The translations under genes were made by a program, and so were the position numbers. From positions 23,650 to 87,649 of the forward strand of contig JAVEDP010000034.1 in the NCBI GenBank assembly GCA_030841085.1: a stretch of 64,000 nucleotides of DNA, read 5' to 3'. Positions 25,088 to 33,970 of the stretch are shown here, one piece after another (the first letter of the stretch is position 1; the number at the start of each line of letters is the position of its first letter). The notes beneath the pieces are model-generated. The model saw nothing but the letters and a program-made list of their open reading frames with translations, was not told the DNA's origin and made no database searches. This DNA is from Pyrinomonadaceae bacterium (lineage in GTDB: Bacteria > Acidobacteriota > Blastocatellia > Pyrinomonadales > Pyrinomonadaceae).

Positions 25088-25192
25088 TTATGAAGTCAAC
25101 TGTACTTCAGGCCCGCAAATGCTCTGCCGGTCGCGTCCCCAACAACAGGCGCAACATACGCAGCAACAGAAACAGAAGCAGGATTTATTCAT
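25088..25192 (-). CDS. Cysteine-rich leader peptide controlling the cysM operon
   Basis: A 34-codon gene with 10 cysteine codons, nine of them within codons 5-17 (MNKSCFCFCCCVCCACCW), then a tenth at position 26 and a stop at 25088. A consensus promoter ends 20 bases upstream, giving a short leader of about 13 bases with no strong ribosome binding site. Codons 20-23 hold CGCGACCGGC, the exact reverse complement of the 5' arm (25054-25063) of the hairpin before cysM. This is the classical layout of ribosome-mediated attenuation. Stalling on Cys codons frees this stretch to pair with the hairpin arm and keeps the operon on; fast translation lets the terminator form. The peptide itself probably has no other role. 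Too short for usual gene callers. Confidence 0.85.
   Translation of the reverse strand: MNKSCFCFCCCVCCACCWGRDRQSICGPEVQLTS
25126..25135 (-). promoter_or_regulatory. Antiterminator segment inside the leader gene
   Basis: The RNA CGCGACCGGC is complementary over all 10 bases to GCCGGUCGCG at 25063-25054, the ascending arm of the terminator-like hairpin. Pairing here excludes the terminator. It starts about 6 bases after the last codon of the Cys cluster, just beyond the footprint of a ribosome stalled early in that cluster. Confidence 0.75.
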
Positions 25193-25211
25193 TTGGTCAG
25201 CTTTCAAAACG

Positions 25212-25240
25212 ACTATAGAAATTCACCAATACTCTGTCAA
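25212..25240 (-). promoter_or_regulatory. Consensus sigma-70 promoter of the cysteine operon
   Basis: On the minus strand the -35 box is a perfect TTGACA (25240-25235) and the -10 box is TATAGT (25217-25212), separated by exactly 17 bases. Transcription should begin near 25205, about 13 bases before the leader ATG at 25192. Confidence 0.88.
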
Positions 25241-25253
25241 GCCAGCGTCGGCC

Positions 25254-25338
25254 GGTAAAGCAAACTCTTAGTTTGCGGTGACTGGTCAGCGCTCAACTTG
25301 AATGCTGGGAACCGCCGCAAACTGACGATTTGCTTTAC
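25254..25338. repeat. Inverted repeat at the end of the S9 peptidase gene
   Basis: The arms GTAAAGCAAACTCTTAGTTT (followed by GCGG) and CCGCAAACTGACGATTTGCT (followed by TTAC) are nearly complementary. A similar half-arm, GTAGCGCAAACTCGTAGTTT, is at 36403-36426. It may act as the terminator of the S9 gene, which stops at 25341. Confidence 0.65.
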
Positions 25339-25340
25339 AT

Positions 25341-27482
25341 TTAGTTTGCCAATCCCATCTGCCAAAGCATGAACGAATAATCAAACGCAATTTCCCGCAG
25401 GTAATCGTAGCGACCTGACGATCCGCCGTGGCCCGCACCCATATTCGCTTTCAACAGCAGCGGGTTGTTGTTGGTCCGCAGCGCGCGGATTTTTGCAACC
25501 AGCTTTGCGCCTTCCCAATATGGAACCTGACTGTCGTTAAGTGAAACTTTGACGAGCATCGCCGGATAGGCCTTGGCGCCGACATTGTCATAAGGCGAAT
25601 ACTGCTTCATGTAATCGAATGCCGGCTTCTCGTTCGGGTTACCCCATTCAATGTACTCGCTGGTGGTCAGCGGCAAGGTTGCGTCGAGCATTGTGTTGAG
25701 CACGTCGACGAAAGGCACCTGGGCCACGACTGCCTTGAACAAATCCGGGCGCATGTTGGTGACTGCGCCAACCAGCAAACCGCCGGCGCTGCCTCCCTGA
25801 ATCACCAGCCGATCGCTGGACGTGTATTTATTCTTAACCAGGTAGTCACCCGCAGCGATAAAGTCGGTGAACGTATTCATCTTCTTCATCATGCGGCCGG
25901 CGTCGCGCCACTCTTCGCCGAGTTCGCCGCCGCCCCGAATGTGCGCGATAACATAAATCACGCCGCGGTCGAGCAAACTCAAACGGTTGGAACTAAACGT
26001 TGGCGCGATCGAAATGCCATACGACCCGTAGCCATACAACAACAACGGCGCCGAGCCATCGATCTTTGTGCCCTTGCGATAGACCATTGAGAGCGGAATG
26101 CGCGTGCCGTCAGCCGCGGTCGCAAACAAACGCTCCGATTGATAATTCTGTTTGTTGAAACCGCCCGGCACCTCGGTCTCTTTCAAGAGCGTCGCCTTGC
26201 GCGTGTTCATGTCGTAGTCAAACACCGAAGACGGCGTCACCAGCGACTGGTAGTTGTAACGAACCACATGAGTATTGAATTCCCGGTTCTGCGCGAGCGA
26301 TGCTGCGTAGACGGGTTCGGGAAACTCGATGCGATGCGTCTTGTTGGTCTTGAAATCCAGGACTTCCAATCGCTGCAAACCGCTTTCCCATTCGGACAAA
26401 ACCAGCTGATCGGCAAACGGATCGACGCCTTCAATCTTCACCGCCGGGCGATGCGCGATGAACTCTTTCCAATTCTGCTGACCCGGATTTGAGTCGGGTG
26501 CAGTTACCACGCGAAAGTTTTTCGCGCCTTTGTTGGTGCGAATGTAAAAGAGGTTCCCGCGATGATCGATGTCGTATTCGTGATCGACCTCGCGTGGGCT
26601 GATGATTCTAAGTTCGGCATCGGGCGCGTTTGCCGGCAGATAGCGATACTCGGTCGACGTCTTGCTTTCCGAGCCGACAAAGATGATTGCTCTGTCGCGC
26701 GTGCGCCCGGCGGCGATGTCGAATATTTCGTCCTTCTCTTCAAAAATCAAATCCGTCTTGCCGCTGCCGAGCACGTGACGGAAAAACTTGTCCGAACGTT
26801 TGGTGACTGCGTCTTCAGTCGTAAAAAAGATAGTCTTGTTATCGGTGGCCCAGACGACGTTGCCGACGCGCTCAAACGATTCGGGCAGCAACTGGCCGCT
26901 GCGCAAATCTTTGATCTGAAGTTTGTACTGGCGATAACCGGTCGTGTCGGTGGTGTAGGCGAGCAGGTTGCCATCGTCGCTGGGAACAAATGCGCCGACA
27001 CTGAAAAACTTCAGACCCTTGGCGAGTTCGTTCTGATCAAAGACCAACTCGTCCTTCGCATTAAGGCTGCCCTTCTTCCGGTAATTGATCGGATACTGTT
27101 TACCCTTCTCGGTATGCGAGTAGTAAAAGTAATCGCCCTGCCGATAGGGCACGGTGTCGTCAGTTTCTTTGATGTGCCCAACCATTTCGTTGTACAGCTT
27201 TTCCTGCAGCGCCGTCGTCGGCTTCATCATTTCAGCGGCATATGTATTTTCGGCTTCGAGGTGGGCGATAACGGTGGGGTTCGTTTTTTCCCGCAGCCAA
27301 AAATAATCGTCGTTTAAAGTGTCACCGTAAATCGTCGTCGTCTTTGTTTTCTTTTCGGTCATAGGCGGCTGCGGCGCGGACGCTTCTCCATTTGATTGCG
27401 CAAAGCTGAAACTGCTAAGCGGGAAAATAGTTATCAACAGGACCAGGAACTGGATGGCTATGGTGTTGCGTAATCTCATCAT
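25341..27482 (-). CDS. S9 family prolyl oligopeptidase (oligopeptidase B-like), secreted
   Basis: A 713-residue enzyme with a signal peptide (IAIQFLVLLITIFPLSSFSF, then AQ). Next comes the N-terminal seven-bladed propeller (PPMTEKKTKTTTIYGDTLND, DDYFWLREKTNPTV). The C-terminal alpha/beta hydrolase has nucleophile VIQGGSAGGLLVGAV, LYGYGSYGISIAPTFS, HIRGGGELGEEW, NDSQVPYWE with the acid, and the catalytic histidine in MGAGHGGSSGR. Oligopeptidase B cleaves short peptides after basic residues; the export signal suggests a periplasmic peptide-scavenging role. The length and catalytic triad are normal. Confidence 0.94.
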   Translation of the reverse strand: MMRLRNTIAIQFLVLLITIFPLSSFSFAQSNGEASAPQPPMTEKKTKTTTIYGDTLNDDYFWLREKTNPTVIAHLEAENTYAAEMMKPTTALQEKLYNEMVGHIKETDDTVPYRQGDYFYYSHTEKGKQYPINYRKKGSLNAKDELVFDQNELAKGLKFFSVGAFVPSDDGNLLAYTTDTTGYRQYKLQIKDLRSGQLLPESFERVGNVVWATDNKTIFFTTEDAVTKRSDKFFRHVLGSGKTDLIFEEKDEIFDIAAGRTRDRAIIFVGSESKTSTEYRYLPANAPDAELRIISPREVDHEYDIDHRGNLFYIRTNKGAKNFRVVTAPDSNPGQQNWKEFIAHRPAVKIEGVDPFADQLVLSEWESGLQRLEVLDFKTNKTHRIEFPEPVYAASLAQNREFNTHVVRYNYQSLVTPSSVFDYDMNTRKATLLKETEVPGGFNKQNYQSERLFATAADGTRIPLSMVYRKGTKIDGSAPLLLYGYGSYGISIAPTFSSNRLSLLDRGVIYVIAHIRGGGELGEEWRDAGRMMKKMNTFTDFIAAGDYLVKNKYTSSDRLVIQGGSAGGLLVGAVTNMRPDLFKAVVAQVPFVDVLNTMLDATLPLTTSEYIEWGNPNEKPAFDYMKQYSPYDNVGAKAYPAMLVKVSLNDSQVPYWEGAKLVAKIRALRTNNNPLLLKANMGAGHGGSSGRYDYLREIAFDYSFMLWQMGLAN

Positions 27483-27602
27483 TGTTTAGTCTCTCTATAT
27501 GCAGGCGGCGAGTTTCGCGGGAACCCAACAAGTGGTCCGGCAGGAGCCCGTTGCGATAAGAATTTGTTTGTCTGAGGCGCACGGCCGTCAGTCGTGGACC
27601 GT

Positions 27603-27824
27603 TCAACCACGCGGTGGGTCACCCCAGCCCGACCCTTTGTATTTGCCGTCTTCAACGATGCAGGGGACCGTCGGATCGCCGCCTGAGTAGCTCAGCATTT
27701 CTTTGCGGCGAGCGCGATCGTTCTGTGCGTCGTAGTCGGTAAAAGGAATGGAATTCTCGTTGTAATAAACCCGCGCCTGCTCGCAATAGGGGCAGCCGGG
27801 TTTCGTGTAGATAACAATTGCCAA
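27603..27824 (-). CDS. Small glutaredoxin-family protein
   Basis: A 73-residue thioredoxin-fold protein. I chose a TTG start at 27824 because GGAGG lies 9 bases upstream and the product then begins AIVIYTKPGCPYCEQARVYY, as glutaredoxins do. The CPYC active site is at about residues 11-14, the cis-proline is in DPTVPCIVEDGKY, and the C-terminus is GSGWGDPPRG. It should act as a thiol-disulfide oxidoreductase. Residues in the same frame upstream of the TTG are unlikely to be translated. A family D repeat follows upstream. Confidence 0.85.
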   Translation of the reverse strand: MAIVIYTKPGCPYCEQARVYYNENSIPFTDYDAQNDRARRKEMLSYSGGDPTVPCIVEDGKYKGSGWGDPPRG

Positions 27825-27890
27825 GTTTGATTTCCTCCGAGACCATAGTTTACCAAGGCAACTGTTGAGATGAGAAATGGACATAAGTAG

Positions 27891-27939
27891 CACAGACTTC
27901 AGTCGGTGCTTCTTGACAACCACAGACTGAAGTCCGTGT
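27891..27939. repeat. Short palindromic repeat, family D copy 2
   Basis: The arms CACAGACTTCAGTCGGTG and CACAGACTGAAGTCCGTG flank a 13-base spacer. Close to copy 1 at 6196-6243 in both arms. Confidence 0.7.
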
Positions 27940-28078
27940 CACACCGTGCAGTTAGCGTACCAGGCTCTAGCTTGAGCTATTGCGACGCAGCAACCTGAAG
28001 GTTGTACTCTGAACTTCTGAGTTAGCTGCTAAGATCGATGTGTTATTTTGCAGGAGGAATCGCTATACTGCGCGAGAG

Positions 28079-28420
28079 ATGAGCGAGCAGACTTGCGAAA
28101 CTTCACCGACTACGCCCGCCGAAAGCGATCTGCTTGATCCCTACGAAAGACTGGTGACGATTGAAGTGTTGGGCCAACGCATTGAAGTGCCTGAGAAAAA
28201 CCGCCTGCTGCGATGCTTCCAATATCTTTCGCTCGAGACAATTTCCTACGGCGATTTTTGCTGGAACGGCGACTGCACTAACTGCCAGGTTTGGTATCAC
28301 ACCAAAGATCAACCGAACGAGAATGGAAAGCCAGCTCTCTCCTGCCGGATTGACGTGATCGAAGACATGGTGATTACGGCGATGAGCCCGTTTATCAAAA
28401 TCCGCGGGATAACAAAGTAA
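28079..28420 (+). CDS. 2Fe-2S ferredoxin-like protein
   Basis: A 113-residue protein from the ATG at 28079. The cluster ligands follow a ferredoxin-type pattern: FCWNGDCTNCQVWY (C-x4-C-x2-C) and, 25 residues on, a fourth in ALSCRIDV. The upstream strand YERLVTIEVLGQRIEVPEKN begins the beta-grasp fold. It is presumably an electron carrier with an unknown partner. An AGGAGG sequence lies 21 bases before the ATG, too far for ideal use; no in-frame start lies closer. Genes on both sides are unrelated. Confidence 0.82.
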   Translation: MSEQTCETSPTTPAESDLLDPYERLVTIEVLGQRIEVPEKNRLLRCFQYLSLETISYGDFCWNGDCTNCQVWYHTKDQPNENGKPALSCRIDVIEDMVITAMSPFIKIRGITK

Positions 28421-28442
28421 GAGACAGATTTCTGTCTGTCTC
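28421..28442 (+). terminator. Perfect 8-bp hairpin directly after the ferredoxin stop
   Basis: GAGACAGA and TCTGTCTC form a perfect 8-bp stem with a 6-base loop directly after the TAA. No T-run follows, so intrinsic termination is only possible. The remaining 300 bp to the RHS gene at 28743 shows no gene; a TATAAC at 28519-28524 is a weak -10 candidate. Confidence 0.35.
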
Positions 28443-28742
28443 AAAGTGGTAAGAAGAAAGCTTCCACTCAAAGATAATCCTTCATCGTTCCAAATTTTGT
28501 ACAGGCGAACGCTCGCGTTATAACGGTCCTATTGGGAGAGTTCCTCTCTGCCCAACTGTCGCCGCGCTATTGCAACAAAGATGCAAGGCAATCTTAAATT
28601 GACGTTTGGTCGGTGCTGCGTTAAAACCCAGACTCCTCCGCCCCTGGTTTCCACGACGCCCACCTCCAGGCTCGCGTCGCCAACATAATCGCAAGCGGGA
28701 GCCCCTCAATTCTTTCGGCCGCAATTCCAGGAGCCGGTCCTC

Positions 28743-31700
28743 ATGTTTCAGACCAGGCAGTTCGCTTCAACGCGAGGTGTGAGCTTTCTTTGGAAAACTA
28801 TTGCTTATGCTTTAATTCTTTTATTGAGCGCGTCAGCCACGGTGGGCCAACTTGCCACGGCGACACCAAGTGGCGTCCCCGTTCAAACGCCGCCGTTAAG
28901 GGGGCCAAGTCATGATCCTGGCGCGCTTTTGCCGCCGCCTCATCCACCTAATGGCGTGCCCGCCGCGACGCTGCCCAATATCGCGGCGGCGCGAAACCTG
29001 GCGGTTCAACCGTTGCCGATACCGACTCCGTTTACGCCAATTTTTGAGATGCGCTGTGATTACGATTGCGGAGGCGACGACCCCCCGCCCGCGGGCGGCA
29101 GCGATCCTGACTTCTCAACGGCGCGCGTGCGTTCACAAAATGAAACCGGACAAGCGGGAGTCGATCTCGGCTCGCGGAATTTTAACTGGAGTTTGCCGTT
29201 GGTGAGTTTGAGTGGCCGCGCAGGCCTCGATCTTAATCTTTCGCTTTACTACAACTCGTTGGTCTGGACGCACGAAGGTTCTTCCATTCGCTACAATTCT
29301 GATCGTGCGTTTCCCGGACCTGGCCCAGGCTTCAGTCTTGGTCTGCCAAAACTACAACAGCGTTACCTGAATCAAGACTTCGGCGTTTATGCCTACATGC
29401 TGGTTTCGCCTTCCGGAGGGCACGTCGAACTAAGACAAGTGGGTGCATCGAACACCTACGAAGCGGCCGACAGCTCTTACACGCAATTAATAGACAACGG
29501 CGCCAGCAAATTGCTGCGAACGAAGGACGGCTCGCAGTACAGCTTCGTGCCCTCGGTTGATGGAGAGTTTCGCTGCACTGAGATGAAAGATCGAAACGGC
29601 AACTACATCTCGGCTTCTTACAACAGTAACAGCGACATTTCCACTGTGACAGATACCCTGGGAAGAGTGGTGACCTTCAACTATGACTCTGCAAATTATC
29701 TCTTGTCGATTGCTCAGACCTGGACAGTCAACGGGCAAGCGCAAACGCATTTGTGGGCCACCTTTGGTTACGGCACGCTTCTCGTCCAGACGAATTTTCC
29801 CGGCCTCTTCGTACAGGGTCCGAATAATGCCAACATTCCAGTACTCGCTTCGGTAACCCTGGCAGACAACTCCAGTTACAATTTTGATTACACGTCCTGG
29901 GGCCAGGTTTATCAAATCAGGCAGAACGCCGCTGATGGACACATGCGTTCGCGTCAAACCTACAATCTGCCGCAGGACGCAACCACGGCGCAGTCTGAAT
30001 GTCCGCGTTTTACCGAGCGGCGCGACTGGGCGGAATACTGGATGGAGGTGGTAACTCAATACAGCGTCGATCCAAATGTAGGCTGGACTCAGGAAACGCA
30101 ACCTGACGGCACCGTTTACAAAGAATATTTTGCGACTGCCGGTTGGCAAAATGGGTTGACTGTGCGAACGGAGATCTATGCCGCCGGCGACCCCAGTCCC
30201 AGGAAATGGACTACGATTGATTGGACGCAGGACGATATTAATGTGCCTTATCAGTTGAATCCACGGCCCACCGAAACAAACATTTACGATTCTTCCGGGA
30301 ACCGCCGTCGCACCACCATCGAGTACAACTCCGGCTTCGGTCTGCCGACTCATGTGCGCGAGTTTGCGGCTGACGGGCAAACGCTCCTGCGCATGACGGC
30401 GATGGCCTACAAAATGGATGCTGATTATATTGATCGGCGCATTATCGGCTTACCGTACGAACGCCTGGTCTATGACGGGCCGTCGGGCAATCCCGTCGCT
30501 CGCATGATCTTTCATTACGACTGGGGTGATCCCTATTTTGTCGCCGAGGCGCCCGCAACCAACTACGCTGATATGGGCTACGTCACCGGCCGTGGCAATC
30601 TAGTTGCCGTGCGCCGCTACAACTGCGCGACCCCCGCCAGCGCTTATGATGAGAACCAGGCGGTATGGTTTCAATTGAACCACTACAACATGGCCGGATC
30701 GAGAGTTTGGATTGAAGACGCAAGTTGGCACCGCACTTACCTCAGTTACGGCGATTCGTTTTCAGATGCCGGCAATAGCCGCAACACGCTCGCGTTTGTG
30801 ACTCAGGTGACGGACCACGACGGCAATCCCTCCGCTCTGCAGTACAACTATGACTTTGGCGCCGTCACGCGCACCCAAGATGCGAAGGGTGCGGTGGCAA
30901 TGTTGACTTATGACGCTATTGGCCGCCCGGCTCGAGTCACCAACGCAATCAACGGAGCGTACACTCGCTGGGTTTATCCCAATGAGCAGACGTACGTCGA
31001 ATCGTTCAGCACCATTCAACAGGGCGCCGGTGAGGCTTATGCGCTCAAAGTATTGGATGGTCTCGAACGCGTTTATATGACGGCGACATCTATGCCTGAT
31101 CTTGCGCAGCATTACAGTGCGCAGGCATTTCGCTACAACGCCATGGGACTGATGGAATATCAATCGAACCCTACGGAAGTTACCGGCACCCCCGCCAACT
31201 CCTGGGCTCCATCGGGTGACGATGCGACGGTAGGTTGGCAATGGACACAGCAAAGTTACGACTACAAAGGCCGTCCAACTGTCACGACGAATCCCGACGG
31301 CACCTATACGGAAGCAGTCTATGGCGGCTGTGGCTGCGCCGGCGGAGACGTGGCGACCTTGAAGGATGAGAGTGGACGTCGCCGTCGCATCAGCAATGAC
31401 GTGCTGGGACGGCAAACCAAAGTGGAAGAATTGAATTGGGACCAGACTGTCTATTCGACATCGACCTTTGCCTACAACGCGCGGGATCAAATCACAAACA
31501 TCACGCAGCAAAACGATCGCATGCGCTCGTTTGATTACGACGGGCACGGCCGCCTATGGCATCGCACCACGCCTGAGCAGGGCACAACAACCTATTCTTA
31601 CTACGACGACGATACGGTGCAGACCGTCACCGACGCGCGCGGCGCGACGCAAACTTTCAGCTACAACGGCCGCCATCTGCCGACGAATATTAACTATGGC

Positions 31701-33617
31701 GCACCCGCCGGAGTTGAGCCCACGCCAAACATCGCGTTTGGTTATGACCAGGCGGGTAATCGCATTTGGATGACGGATGGATTGGGCCGCGTGGATTATT
31801 CGTATAACACGCTGTCGCAGATGACTTCGGAGACACGGCAGATAAACGGCCTCGGCAGCTATCCGCTGAATTACGAATACAATCTGGGAGGCGAGTTAAC
31901 GCGCATCACCAATCTCTGGAATATGCAGGTCGGTTACAACTACGATGCAAGCGGGCGGCTCACCGGTGTTACGGGCGTAAACTATGCGGGGGTGTCAAGC
32001 TTTATCAACAGCATCAGTTATCGCGCTTTTGGCGGCGTTAAAACGGCGAGCTACGGAGACGGCCGCACTCTCTCAACCGCTTATGACGAACGTCTGCGGT
32101 TGACGAAATGGGACGTCGCGAATGTGCTCGGCTATAGCTACACTTACAACAACACCTACTTTCACGAGCTGACGAGCAAAGTGAGTTATGCGCAGAATAT
32201 TTACGATGGAACATTGGACCGTTCTTATGAATATGATCAGTTTGGGCGCTTGACCGTATCGCATTCCGGCGCCGAAGCGCGCGCGGCAGCCTTTACCGGT
32301 CAATGGGGCACGCAGGATGGACCATACTCGCAAGGCTACGGTTACGACGTTTGGGGAAACATCACCAGCCGCGCCGGCTGGGGCGGTTGGAACGCTTCCT
32401 ACACGGCCGCCTTTAACAACAAGAACCAGATGATCACAAATCCCGGGCTGGGCACGGCGATGCAGTATGACGCCGCCGGCAATATGACCAACGACGGCTG
32501 GCAAACATTTACCTACGATGCGACAGGCGCGCAGGTGCAGGCGCCCAGCTATGGTGTTTGGCAGGGACATGACGGCGATGGACTGCGAGTGCAGAAACAG
32601 GAAAATGGCTCGACCACTTATTACCTGCGCTCCAGTGTGCTGGGCGGACAAGTGGCGCTGGAGCTGGACGCATCAGGCCAATGGATTCGTGGCTATGTGT
32701 ATCAAGGGGAACAGTTGCTTGCGGTGCAGGAGTACAGCACCGTTTACTGGGTGCATCAGGATCCGCTGGTGAAAAGTCAACGGCTGACAACTGCCAACGG
32801 CAGCATTGCTGCGGTAGTTGAATTGGACCCGTGGGGCGCAGACACGAATCGCAACTCAAATGAATCACTGCAACGGCATCGCTTCACCACCTACGAGCGA
32901 GATTGGACTGGGGACGAATCGTTGTTCCGGAGGTATCACGGCTGGTGGAGTCGCTTTGCCCATCCCGATCCTTCAGACGCGAGTTATTCGCTCTCCGATC
33001 CGCAGTCATTTAATCGCTATGCTTACACTCAGAACGACCCGGTGAACTTCGTTGATCCAACAGGACTAATCGATGTCATCAGGACTTACACGTGGGCGCG
33101 TAACGACTTCCCCTGGGATTTCTTCTTCCGCTCCTTCTTTGGTAACGGTCAAAGGCCGCACCCGATTGCACGCGAGCCTCGCGAACGACGCGAGCGACCG
33201 GAACCGCAGAAACCCAATACGCCCGCCAAAACAAATCCTCAGCAAAAAGACTTCGACGACTGCGCTACGAAAGCTAATAGACGATACCGGTCGGAATACT
33301 TGAGGACTAGCACGAAAGCAATGGCGGGTGGTGCCGGAGTGGCTGCAGGATGGTTCGTCGGTGGCCTTGCTTTTAAGGGGGCAATGCATGCCGCCGGAGA
33401 CGTGGCGTTGCCAGCGTTTGCAAGGATATTGACGACTGGGATCGAGTTGGGGGATTCGGGCGTAATCGTAACAATCTCGTCTTATGTAAGTGGAAAAGCG
33501 GCTCTTGATGCTATTAGAGAAGGTGAGCGGAATTCAAACAGAAGGACAAGCGAAATCGAGGACTGCAAGAAAAGCTTTCCTAATGCCAATCACTCATTCT
33601 CTACTCTGAATTTCTAG
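28743..33617 (+). CDS. RHS/YD-repeat polymorphic toxin
   Basis: A 1624-residue exported RHS protein. A signal-type segment (WKTIAYALILLLSASATVGQ) and a proline-rich stretch precede a long beta region. Many YD repeats follow, such as YDGHGRLWHRTTPEQGTTTY and YEYDQFGRLTVSHSG, which build the RHS shell. The RHS core ends with SDPQSFNRYAYTQNDPVNFV and DPTGL at about residue 1438. The last 187 residues are the variable C-terminal domain: an arginine-rich PREPRERRERPEPQ linker, then a glycine-rich hydrophobic stretch (AMAGGAGVAAGWFVGGLAFK) and two cysteines. This C-terminus resembles no nuclease I know; hydrophobicity makes membrane insertion a plausible toxic mode. A small membrane protein gene 24 bp downstream is the immunity candidate. 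Confidence 0.93.
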   Translation: MFQTRQFASTRGVSFLWKTIAYALILLLSASATVGQLATATPSGVPVQTPPLRGPSHDPGALLPPPHPPNGVPAATLPNIAAARNLAVQPLPIPTPFTPIFEMRCDYDCGGDDPPPAGGSDPDFSTARVRSQNETGQAGVDLGSRNFNWSLPLVSLSGRAGLDLNLSLYYNSLVWTHEGSSIRYNSDRAFPGPGPGFSLGLPKLQQRYLNQDFGVYAYMLVSPSGGHVELRQVGASNTYEAADSSYTQLIDNGASKLLRTKDGSQYSFVPSVDGEFRCTEMKDRNGNYISASYNSNSDISTVTDTLGRVVTFNYDSANYLLSIAQTWTVNGQAQTHLWATFGYGTLLVQTNFPGLFVQGPNNANIPVLASVTLADNSSYNFDYTSWGQVYQIRQNAADGHMRSRQTYNLPQDATTAQSECPRFTERRDWAEYWMEVVTQYSVDPNVGWTQETQPDGTVYKEYFATAGWQNGLTVRTEIYAAGDPSPRKWTTIDWTQDDINVPYQLNPRPTETNIYDSSGNRRRTTIEYNSGFGLPTHVREFAADGQTLLRMTAMAYKMDADYIDRRIIGLPYERLVYDGPSGNPVARMIFHYDWGDPYFVAEAPATNYADMGYVTGRGNLVAVRRYNCATPASAYDENQAVWFQLNHYNMAGSRVWIEDASWHRTYLSYGDSFSDAGNSRNTLAFVTQVTDHDGNPSALQYNYDFGAVTRTQDAKGAVAMLTYDAIGRPARVTNAINGAYTRWVYPNEQTYVESFSTIQQGAGEAYALKVLDGLERVYMTATSMPDLAQHYSAQAFRYNAMGLMEYQSNPTEVTGTPANSWAPSGDDATVGWQWTQQSYDYKGRPTVTTNPDGTYTEAVYGGCGCAGGDVATLKDESGRRRRISNDVLGRQTKVEELNWDQTVYSTSTFAYNARDQITNITQQNDRMRSFDYDGHGRLWHRTTPEQGTTTYSYYDDDTVQTVTDARGATQTFSYNGRHLPTNINYGAPAGVEPTPNIAFGYDQAGNRIWMTDGLGRVDYSYNTLSQMTSETRQINGLGSYPLNYEYNLGGELTRITNLWNMQVGYNYDASGRLTGVTGVNYAGVSSFINSISYRAFGGVKTASYGDGRTLSTAYDERLRLTKWDVANVLGYSYTYNNTYFHELTSKVSYAQNIYDGTLDRSYEYDQFGRLTVSHSGAEARAAAFTGQWGTQDGPYSQGYGYDVWGNITSRAGWGGWNASYTAAFNNKNQMITNPGLGTAMQYDAAGNMTNDGWQTFTYDATGAQVQAPSYGVWQGHDGDGLRVQKQENGSTTYYLRSSVLGGQVALELDASGQWIRGYVYQGEQLLAVQEYSTVYWVHQDPLVKSQRLTTANGSIAAVVELDPWGADTNRNSNESLQRHRFTTYERDWTGDESLFRRYHGWWSRFAHPDPSDASYSLSDPQSFNRYAYTQNDPVNFVDPTGLIDVIRTYTWARNDFPWDFFFRSFFGNGQRPHPIAREPRERRERPEPQKPNTPAKTNPQQKDFDDCATKANRRYRSEYLRTSTKAMAGGAGVAAGWFVGGLAFKGAMHAAGDVALPAFARILTTGIELGDSGVIVTISSYVSGKAALDAIREGERNSNRRTSEIEDCKKSFPNANHSFSTLNF

Positions 33618-33641
33618 ACTGCTGGCTAGAGGTAGGACGTA

Positions 33642-33920
33642 ATGTTTTTTCTGGCTACCCTTGTGTTGGTCTTGATGACTCTGCTCGGCTTGATTGGGAT
33701 ATTTGTGACGTTGAAGTATCCCCGGCCGGGTCATGAATCATTTGCTCGAAAGCTGGAACAAAGAATGTTTCAGCGCGCTTTCTTTTCAGTTGCTATTTGT
33801 TTGGGTGGACTTGTGGCACTACTTACAAGAGCATTTGATCCGCAAGATATTTTGATTATTGCAGTCGCGAGCCTGATCTTGAAAGAGTACATGATAATCA
33901 AGGTTTTGCCTGTGCGCTAA
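33642..33920 (+). CDS. Small membrane protein, candidate immunity protein for the RHS toxin
   Basis: A 92-residue protein with three predicted membrane helices (FLATLVLVLMTLLGLIGIFV, FFSVAICLGGLVALLT, ILIIAVASLILKEYMIIKV). It begins 24 bases after the RHS stop, in the standard position of an immunity gene. Base composition is more AT-rich than in the RHS shell. Membrane-embedded immunity proteins are known to protect against pore-forming or membrane-acting toxins, which fits the hydrophobic RHS tail. Sequence alone cannot prove the role. Confidence 0.75.
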   Translation: MFFLATLVLVLMTLLGLIGIFVTLKYPRPGHESFARKLEQRMFQRAFFSVAICLGGLVALLTRAFDPQDILIIAVASLILKEYMIIKVLPVR

Positions 33921-33970
33921 TCGTTTCGATAGTCTTGTAATGAGAATTTCTTAGCGCGGCAATCCATTGG

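Noticed and set aside
26562..27317. A 251-codon plus-strand frame across the S9 peptidase
   Set aside because: Antisense to the propeller part of a gene with intact catalytic motifs.
28504..28524. Promoter TTGTAC/TATAAC before the RHS gene
   Set aside because: Spacing of 15 bases and poor boxes; mentioned only as weak in the intergenic description.
29487..30380. A 297-codon minus-strand frame inside the RHS gene
   Set aside because: Antisense to well-conserved YD-repeat coding sequence; long antisense frames are expected in GC-rich genes.
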